From Stenocarpella maydis (taxonomy: Eukaryota > Ascomycota > Sordariomycetes > Diaporthales > Diaporthaceae), in assembly GCA_002270565.1 (NCBI GenBank), contig NQMI01000008.1:314807-378806 (forward strand): DNA of 64,000 nt, written 5' to 3'. Below the pieces are notes generated by a model. It was not told where the DNA came from, searched no databases, and worked only from the letters and a program-made list of their open reading frames with translations. Both the position numbers and the translations under genes were made by a program. How positions within the stretch are numbered: position 1 is the stretch's first letter; each line of letters begins with the position of its first letter. Positions 56,720 to 64,000 of the stretch are shown here, piece by piece.

Positions 56720-59257
56720 GCTGTAGGGCACCCCGAAGCACATGGCCTCGCGCGTGGCGCCCTGCTGCGGGACGAGGTCCCGCGGGCCGAGGCGAGGGCG
56801 CCAGGCCCCGCCGCCGCCGTGGAGGATGTGCGCCGTGGGCACCGAGCCCGGCGGCGTGCTGGCCGTCACCTGGGTCACGGGGCCGCCGCCGCCGCCGCCG
56901 TTGTTGTTGTTGTTGTTGCCGGTCAGGCCGGCGGGCCGGTAGTTCCACCCGCTGGGGCGGAGCCCGACGACCCGCCCAAAGTGCGGCCGGTGGGCGTCCA
57001 GGTACTCGGCGAGCGTCTCGGCCCGCAGCTCCGCCAGCGCCTGCATGTGGACCTGCGCGGCGGACGGGTCGGCCGTCATGAGGGCCGCCAGCTCCGGGTC
57101 GCCCAGCTGCGAGCAGACGCGCGCCTTGTGGGCCGGCGCGTAGATGCGCGTGCCGAGCGCGAGCGCGACGGCCTTGCAGATGCGCTCCTTGCCGATGCTG
57201 TACGTCCCGCAGACGACCAGGAGGCGGTTGCGGTTGTCGCGGGCCCTCTGGCCCAGGGCCGTGAGGGCATTTGGGACGGCGGCGGAGGGGCTGCCCGTGG
57301 CGGGGCTGGTGGTGGGCTGTGCGGCCTGCTTGGCCCCCGGGGCGGGCTTTTCGGCCGCGGCGAAGAAGCGGCTGACGGTGTCGTTGTTGCCTGCGCCGCG
57401 GCCCTCGCGCCGACGGAGGACGCTGTCCCAGACGGAGTCGTCGCCTGCCCGGAGGCTCTTGTCTAGCTCGAGGCAGAGGCTGGCGGTCGCCTGGATGACG
57501 TCGGTCTGTGGCGGGAAGGAATACCGTGGGTTGAGATACGTCGTGTCCAGGTAGCACACGTCGATCTTCTGCTGCTTGACTCTGCCTAGCGTATCGATGG
57601 TCTCTGGTTTCAGCTGCGGGTGCTCAATGTGCGCCGGGCACGCCCGGAAGTCGCCACAGTGTAGGATGCGCTGTACGCGCTTCTCCTTGGAGTGTGCGTG
57701 TGGACTGGGATTCGACACGGTCTTTTCGAAGAGGAACAAGGAACTCCCGGGGCAGTGGTTGGCAGGAATCATGGTCACGAACGCCCCGTCAGTCCCGGGC
57801 ACGGGCACCTTCTTCTCAAACTCCAGCTCCACGACGTACTTGTCCGCCGTCCTCAGCTGGGATCTCACCAGGCTCCCCGTGACCTTGCTGCAGTATATCG
57901 GCCCGTGTGTCCAGTTGGCTGTCAGGCCGATATAGTGGTCGCTGTGGAAATGGCTCAGGAAATACGCCCTGCAGCCGTCAACCGCGCCGTACCGGAAGGC
58001 GTCCACGCAGATATGGAAGCCCGGCATGATCTTGTAGAAGGGGCATGTCCGCTGGTACGCGGGCTTTCCCCGGGCGGCGCTCTCTGCCGCGGCTGCGGTG
58101 GCCCAGGCGGCGTCTTCGGCATGGCCCGACATGAGCCTCGAGAAGGCCGTTGTGGAACCACCTCCGTCCTTGCCCGCGCCCCCGCCCAGCTCTATCGGGT
58201 TTGCCTGGCCCGGCCGCGCGACTGCGGCGCGGGCGAACCGTTTGCCGACGTCGGGTGCCGAGACCATATGCGTCCCTCCCCCGGCTGGTCTATCTGGCTT
58301 GACATGTTTCGGTTCGGCTAGGGGCGGCCTCTTGGGCTTGTCTGCGGGCAGGGGCGTGGGATTCCCGTCCAGACATGAATTCACGTGCACGGTAGCCTGG
58401 TCGGGACTGACACCCGCAAGGCTGCCATTGCATATGGGACAGCTCTCGGTCATGCCGTCGTCTTCCATGAGCGTCTCGAAGCCGTCGTCGCAGGTCTGTA
58501 CCCCGGCCTCTCCGGCCTCGAGCCTCGCCTGCTCCTTGATGAACCGCATCTCGCGCAACTCCTCGCCCTCGAATAGGTCGTCGTCGTCGAACTCATCGTT
58601 CAGGCCGTCGAGGTCGCCAAGGTCTCCGTCGGTCGGTGGTTCGTTTTTGGGCGGTGGCGGCGTGGTTTTTCTGGAGACTGGTTCAGTGGCAGGGGTTAGA
58701 CTCGTCCTCTCCGGGTCCTTGGGTGTCGCTGGCCATACTTCCTGGTCCTCCTTGCCCGGGGGCGGTTTCTTGGGCACTGGGCCGTTGGGCTGGTCCCTAG
58801 CGAGGTTGCCATTGCCATCGGGCTCGGACTCAGAGTCGGAGTCGTCCAGGAATGGCCCTTTTCGCGGTTTTCTCGGGGGCGGAGAGGACTTTACAGACGT
58901 CGGCCTGGGCTGTGGCCTGGGCTTGGTCATGGTCGTGGTCGTGGTTGGGGCGGCATTCTCGTCCTGTGTATCTTGACTGCTGCTCAGTTTCCTCCTCTTG
59001 CTCGGCGCCTGGGCCTCATTGTACCTCTCCTCCAGCATCGGACCCTCGGCACCGTATATGTCGTCCTCTTGTTGTCGGGGCTGATTCGGCACCGCGACAG
59101 CAGCATCGCCGCCCACGAACATGGACTCGTCGGGGCGGTCGACCTTCTGGAAGAAATTGAGTATGCTCTTATTGGTCGTGCTGGGGCGCTTTGGGGTTCT
59201 CGAACTGGAGGTCTTGGCCGCGGGGCGCGCGTTCTTGCTCGTCTTGGGGGGCGCCAT
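56720..59257 (-). CDS. pso2: SNM1/PSO2-type DNA cross-link repair nuclease (C-terminus missing)
   Basis: A metallo-beta-lactamase/beta-CASP 5' exonuclease that removes interstrand cross-links in the nucleus. From the ATG at 59257 (MAPPKTSKNARP), about 845 residues are present without intron. Near 30-37, KSILNFFQK resembles a PCNA-binding (PIP-like) box. A UBZ4 zinc finger has C273, C276, H291 and C295 (ESCPICNGSL...VHVNSC). The catalytic domain begins near 415; its metal motif HFHSDH has H436, H438, D440 and H441. IPANHCPGSSLF and ILHCGDFRA follow, then beta-CASP sequence with VVCGTYSIGKERI. A run of six Asn then six Gly lies near 790-805. Expected EHSSF and the final 80-100 residues are lost at the N at 56719. 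Upstream in-frame TTG at 59299 is not used here. Confidence 0.92.
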
Positions 59258-60039
59258 GGCTGAGGTCCAAGTCGAGGATCGGGTGATGTGCAGTGGCAAT
59301 GGCGGGGTTCGAGGGCAGAGAGGGCAGGCTGAGGCGCTGGGAGGCTAAGAGGCTAGGTGGCCCAACCAGTGATGGGTTCACATTGATCAAGACGATGATC
59401 CTGGGTCAAGACCACGCAAAAAGCGGCAGGGCGGGTTTTGCCTCCTTCACGCGATACAAAGAAAGGGCGTCTAAAAAAAGTCGTGACGACGTTCCCAAGC
59501 CAAACGCGAAAAGCTCGGGCCACCTCTTAACGCGCAGTCACGAGGCGGGAACTTCAACTGCAGATACTGCGTGTATGCAATCCACACCCTCCCCCCCTCC
59601 CTTCACCGTCTCTTTTGTGATCCGGCCATACATACAGCAAGCATACAGGCGCATATGCTGTCTCTTTGATGAACTTTGCTTTATACGGCAAATACCAAGA
59701 CATACAGGCCTCGAATGAAGAATGTATATGGCAAGGGCATCGGAATGCATGCGGCATGAGTATAGGTCGATACCGCCTAGCTCCATCCGTCCTAGCTCCT
59801 GATCCTTCAGGATGCCTCTCTCATTTCTCATCTAACCAGCATGGACTATGCAGGCTATGGTGACATTGGGGGCACTTTTACGGGGCTGATCTTCAACCTT
59901 TTTTCCCTCCCCGTACTGCTTCCTGAGACCTGTGCGCAACATGGCCGTCGCATCCATTTCACGAGCCATGTCCTGCCTTGTCTCTCCTCGCCTCCGCATC
60001 GCGACATTCCTTCTATACCTCCGTCTTTGATCGGCGAGC
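59258..60039. other. divergent intergenic region
   Basis: Shared promoter space of SNM1/PSO2 and the surface protein. The frame at 59841-60158 has no motif and is out of phase with the downstream gene. Confidence 0.5.
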
Positions 60040-60450
60040 ATGGCCATCACCGTGACATCCCTCCGGACCATCGTCTCGACTGGCGCCTCGGCAACCCAGA
60101 CCTCAACCCTCGCGACCACGCTGACCATCACGCCGAACCCGCTGACCACCGCCTTTGAGCCGCCGCCGTACTGCACCCAGAGCTACCTGTCAAACTGCCA
60201 GACCGATGCCGTCTCCGGGACGCTCCCGTGCTTTGTGTCTGTTTACCCCCAGGGCGTCTGCGACAGCAATGGCCAGTCCTGCTACCCTCCGGTCCCAGGC
60301 GTCCTAGACAACACATACCTGTACTCACCAGGCCTGAGCTGTCCGAGCGGTTGGTCCACTGCGTGGAAGGAGGTCCGGACGCCCTCCGGCGATGATGAGG
60401 AGACCACGGCCCACTGCTGCCCGACGTGCGTATTATCAACTCCTTTTTTT

Positions 60451-60481
<31 letters not shown>

Positions 60482-61388
60482 TCTTTGCAAAATGTCCATA
60501 GCCTCGAGTTGACCCCGCCGCAGCGGACTCACCGTCACCACATATGGCATCTACTCGACGTGGTGCGAGGGGACCGTCACCGCAGGCCAGCAGACAATGG
60601 TCGTCAACGGCCTGTCGCAGTGCCCCGCCTCGACGACGGCCTTCACCTTTGGCCCCGGCGACCCCGTCCAGCTGGCCTGGGTCAACGTCGACTCGTCCAC
60701 CGTGTCCGTGTCCGGCGACGCCGTCTTCACCGTCTCGGCAGAGCGCGTCGCCCTGCTCTACCGGTCGTCCGACCTCGCGGCCGCCGGCGCCTCAGCAACA
60801 CCCGGCAGCGGCTCATCGGGCTCGGGCCCCGGGTCATCAGCCTCCGGCCTGGCATCGGGTCCGGGCCTCTCGGCCGGCGCGGTGGCGGGGATAGCCATCG
60901 GCGCCGCGGCCGCGGGGATCATCGCCGCCTCGGCCCTGTTCTGGCTGTGTCTCCGCCGGCGTGGTAACCGCCGCGCCGCGCAGCACGAGGCCGGGGGGGG
61001 AGGCGCCCATCCGCCGCCGGCGGCCCCCGGGCCGCGCTACCCGGCGGGCCGCTACGCCCCGACCGGCGCCGAGCACGAGCTCAAGGCCACGGACTCGGTC
61101 CTCGCGGGGCGCCTGCCCGCGGGCCCGGCCGCAACGGAGCTCCAGGGCAGTGTGCCGTCCGCCATGCCGTGGGCGGGCGTGCCGCCGGGTGGTGCGGACG
61201 TGGGCCGGGGGGATGGTGGTGGAGGGACGCTCGGCGCCGCGGAGGTGGCGACCTCTAACGGCTATCACCAGCTCTCGGGGACGTTCGAGAGGGGCCACGG
61301 TGTCATGGATAACTCGATGCAGAACACGCCTGTCGACCTCGTGGGAGGGAGGGGATATCCGCCCGAGAAAGGTGGCGGTGGGTGGTGA
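60040..61388 (+). CDS. single-pass surface protein with Cys-rich ectodomain
   Basis: Exons 60040-60425 and 60524-61388 give 416 aa. The 98-nt intron has a GTGCGT donor, contains a GT repeat, and splicing joins CCPT to GLTVTTYGIYSTWCEG. Residues 1-45 are Thr/Ser-rich with no signal peptide; about 45-150 hold at least ten Cys (PPYCTQSYLSNCQTD, QSCYPPVPG). A Gly/Ser linker precedes a membrane helix at about 247-272 (AGAVAGIAIGAAAAGIIA) followed by a stop-transfer RRRGNRR, and about 140 cytosolic residues are Gly/Pro-rich. The layout (extracellular Cys region, linker, one helix, disordered tail) is that of fungal WSC/SLG-like or Cys-rich stress sensors, but no WSC signature is present. Function is unknown. 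Without a signal peptide the N-terminus might lie further upstream. Confidence 0.7.
60456..60481. repeat. (GT)n microsatellite in intron
   Basis: About twelve GT units after an eleven-T run inside the intron of the surface-protein gene; length change here could affect splicing. Confidence 0.85.
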
Positions 61389-62070
61389 CGGGGAACTTGT
61401 ACATGCATATACGACGCTCAACGCAGTGTCGGTGGTAATATCAACTAGTTTCTCAACTTAAATGTGAGATTCCTTGCCGTAATCAAGTGGCTGGCCGGTG
61501 GGACCTCACCATGGTACCTCGTCATGGTATGTACCGAGGACATAGTGCAGCACGTATCCAAGCCTGGGGCACGGTGAGTGGGCAAGTCACTCGGTAGTCC
61601 AGCCACAGACCGTGGGCATGAGTATTTATTGTCCCCAATTTCGAATCACTTGGTATCTGCCTCAGGTAGTCGCAACGCAGCAACTGTCTGTCACCCAAAA
61701 TTAGTGCGCCTGTTGTTCCTGGGCACGGAGACGACACCTGGACAAACAGGACGCCGGCGGAGCAACGATCCACTTAAAACAATATACACGATGCGGGAGC
61801 GGCGGCGGCGACGGGGGCAACTGAGAGGAGCTCCGAGTCGGAAATGTAAGATGTGCGATATGGGGGTTTCTCATCATGGGGAATAAGAAAGGTAGCAAAA
61901 AGATCCCGGTCGACCAGTTGAAGGGAAGAATGGAAGGAGAGCAGCCCCAGACCGGGCACACATTGTCGATGGGCTAATTAAGCATTTGAGACTCGGAAAT
62001 CTGTACCACCAAAGAGATTTAACCCACACCGGGGTTAGCAAATACATATTTGACTCCTCCGTGCCATCAA
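61389..62070. other. intergenic
   Basis: Convergent 3' flanks of the surface-protein gene and the broken esterase. No gene is seen. Confidence 0.5.
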
Positions 62071-63211
62071 TCAATCACCCGAGGAGGCACAGTTGGACTC
62101 AATGAAATCCCCGATTTTCCTCGAGATGGCTCTGGCGTTCTCACCCCAGCCCATCGCATCACCAACAAAAGGGCTGGCATGAACTGCTTCTTCATCGCAG
62201 TATAGCTCCAACCGGTTGCCCCTGACTGCCCTCATCTGCTCGGCCCAAGCAATAATGGCAAAACTCAGGATCTCTCGCTCCCCAAAGGTCGCAAAAATAT
62301 GAACCGAGGTCGAGAATGGGTTTCCGCGCAGCGTGACATATGGGGAGGTAGACTGGTCGAGGCCCTCCGCTGGCTGGTATGTCTTCGCCCCCCACTTGTG
62401 AAATGAGTCTGCCACGTACTCTGTCGAGTGATTCTCTGAGTGGCTGGGTCGTAGTCCTGTTTCAGTGACTCCAGTGGGACCACCCATGGGGAGATGGCAA
62501 CAGCACAGAGGGGCCGCTCAATTTGCGGCATGATATCTTCCATGTAGCGTAAAAAAGCCACGACCAGGTTTGAACCGGAGCTGTTGCCAGCGATCACAAC
62601 GGGGCTCGCCGGAAACCGGAGTGTCCTGGTAAGGTGGAGGTATGCAGTCAGTGTATCCTGCAACACGGCCGGGAAGGTGTTCATCTCTTTGTAGCCCGAG
62701 AGACGATATTGGACACTGAACACGGATTGGACTCGGGAGTATTGAAGCATGTTTGTGGCCACATATCCGCAGGTGTCGCTCCGTCCATTCCCAATGACAA
62801 ACGCGCCGCCGTGCATCCATAACACCACAATACCGCACGGTCTGGTCCGCACCGCAGGGAACCACACGCCTCCTATCTGGGCTGGGCCCACAGTCGACGA
62901 ACTAAGTGGCCCCTTTGTAGAACTCAGGCGGGAAAGGCTCGATTGTCTGAAAACCTTTCTGCATCCTTTTTAGGTTCTAGGGTAAGCCCCTCGGTCAGAC
63001 CGATCCTAGCCTACGTGTCGACGATATCTCGAGCGATTCGAAGCGTCAAAGACTGCTTGAAACTCCATTTCCGTTGCGGGCGTGTATAAGGCAACGCTGA
63101 CAGTGCCAACCAGAGTGGGAGTCGTACAAGAAGATAGAAGAGCCGATAAAGTTGATAAAGCTGCAGGAGAGGTGCGTGGGACCACAAGGGCGGATCAGTC
63201 GTATTCGACAT
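62071..63211 (-). pseudogene. alpha/beta-hydrolase (HSL-type esterase/lipase) with stop codon and frameshifts
   Basis: The ATG at 63211 opens a 66-codon frame with a hydrophobic N-terminus (MSNTTDPPLWSHAPLLQLY), ending in TAG at 63011-63013. In the same frame LTLEPKKDAERF follows, then the family sequence continues in other frames: PFPPEFYKG, then GPAQIGGVWFPA with WMHGGAF (oxyanion HGGAF), GNSSGSNL (nucleophile Ser in GxSxG), and SPWVVPLESLKQD. Near 62455 the frame shifts again, and STEYVADSFHKWGAK and AWAEQMRAVRGN follow to the stop at 62071. At least three indels and one stop are needed to explain it, several at T or G runs. Such enzymes hydrolyse short-chain esters. It is a dead gene unless most changes are sequencing errors. 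Confidence 0.78.
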
Positions 63212-64000
63212 GATACCTAATATGGTCTGCGATGGCGATTAATAATTCTCGATTTAGACTGAGTAGAGGTAAGGACCATTTGAAAATTGTGACCGTGGGG
63301 ATCCGGCCCACGCAGGGGGGAAGAGTTGGCTTTAAATACCCATTTGCCCACCGACTTAGGAGGCTGCAAGAACATGCTGTGGGGCTCTAGAGCTTAAGCA
63401 CCTTGCCTTGGACCACGGGAGGTGCACACACGCCGCGCTGCTCATTGAAATTTATCTCCGCGCGAAATTTCTTAGTCATATAGTCAAGAGGGAGTTCAGA
63501 ATCATTCATTCGCGCTGATGGGGACTGCGGTGTGCGTCGTCCGTCCACCTGGAGTTCAGAGGCTCAAATATTGCGTACCTAATTCCTGACCGGTCCGGAC
63601 TCAACCTCTCTATCTCATCTGCCCTCGAACTACGGTCATGTAGGTTTTGGTTTTCACAATTCTCGACCTTTGACCAATTGAATTATATTGCACGTATCGG
63701 ACGAAAGACAATGAAAATGATGGTGAAAGAAAATGCCCCCCACGTAGTACAACGGTAGGGTTGTTTTGTAGGAGCTCCCAAGGCCATATCCCGTCTTGTT
63801 TTTCTTTTTTTCCCTGTAAATGACCCCACCACGAAACGGTGGCTTGGGCATACATGTAGATCACAATCCCGCCAGTTCAATCTTACGTGGGAAACCTCAA
63901 GTAACCCAAGCCTGGTTACCCAAGAGCCGCGCTGTGGGATCCTCCTAGGGAATATAGTCGGCAGGAAGAGGGGGAGGGGGAGGAAGCCTCATCCCTGCAT
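63212..64000. other. intergenic to window edge
   Basis: No supported gene. Minus-strand frames at 63610-63880 overlap each other and lack motifs. Confidence 0.5.

Noticed and set aside
56490..57557. 355-aa Arg/Pro-rich frame on the minus strand
   Set aside because: It is a shifted reading of the GC-rich SNM1/PSO2 gene and crosses the N.

Overview
The window reads as nuclear DNA of a filamentous ascomycete (Pezizomycotina, probably Sordariomycetes). The basis is short 50-110 nt introns with GTRNGT donors and CTAAC/CTGAC-like branch sites, a HapB/NF-YA gene, a fungal SAT4/rhodopsin-like membrane protein, small secreted cysteine-rich proteins, and nonsense changes in a RIP-compatible context. 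It is draft assembly: single N characters at 39376, 55788 and 56719 mark contig joins, two genes are cut at these joins, and a 690-bp segment is repeated without visible difference at both ends of the 39377-55787 contig.

Layout. 1-7.3 kb: Cdc34-type ubiquitin-conjugating E2 (-) and a large ATP-dependent DNA ligase-domain protein (+). 7.3-14 kb: a 53-nt T tract and a lineage-specific block with a hypothetical gene, an upstream broken relative that shares its promoter, and two tandem paralogues of a fungal-only family. 16-20 kb: two small secreted cysteine-rich proteins in gene-poor DNA. 20.5-25.9 kb: a compact set of Gfo/Idh/MocA oxidoreductase, GNA1-like acetyltransferase and MFS sugar transporter, which may be an amino-sugar module. 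26.2-27.6 kb: two decayed genes (N-myristoyltransferase fragment, PQ-loop protein). 28.5-34.6 kb: two hypothetical proteins and a SAT4-family membrane protein. 34.6-39.4 kb: AT-rich, microsatellite-bearing DNA around a very GC-rich dead short-chain dehydrogenase.

The contig 39377-55787 holds only HapB (49.65-50.58 kb) as a convincing gene, with about 9.6 kb of ORF-poor, partly pyrimidine-rich DNA upstream. To its right are LSM2 (5' exon lost at a gap), SNM1/PSO2 (3' end lost at a gap), a single-pass surface protein and a multiply broken esterase.

Functional links: genome maintenance (ligase-domain protein, SNM1/PSO2, Cdc34), RNA processing (LSM2), CCAAT transcription (HapB) and a putative sugar/amino-sugar trio. 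Several gene models below were assembled by eye across introns; splice sites were chosen by frame, donor/branch/acceptor fit and family motifs, and have not been checked by transcripts.
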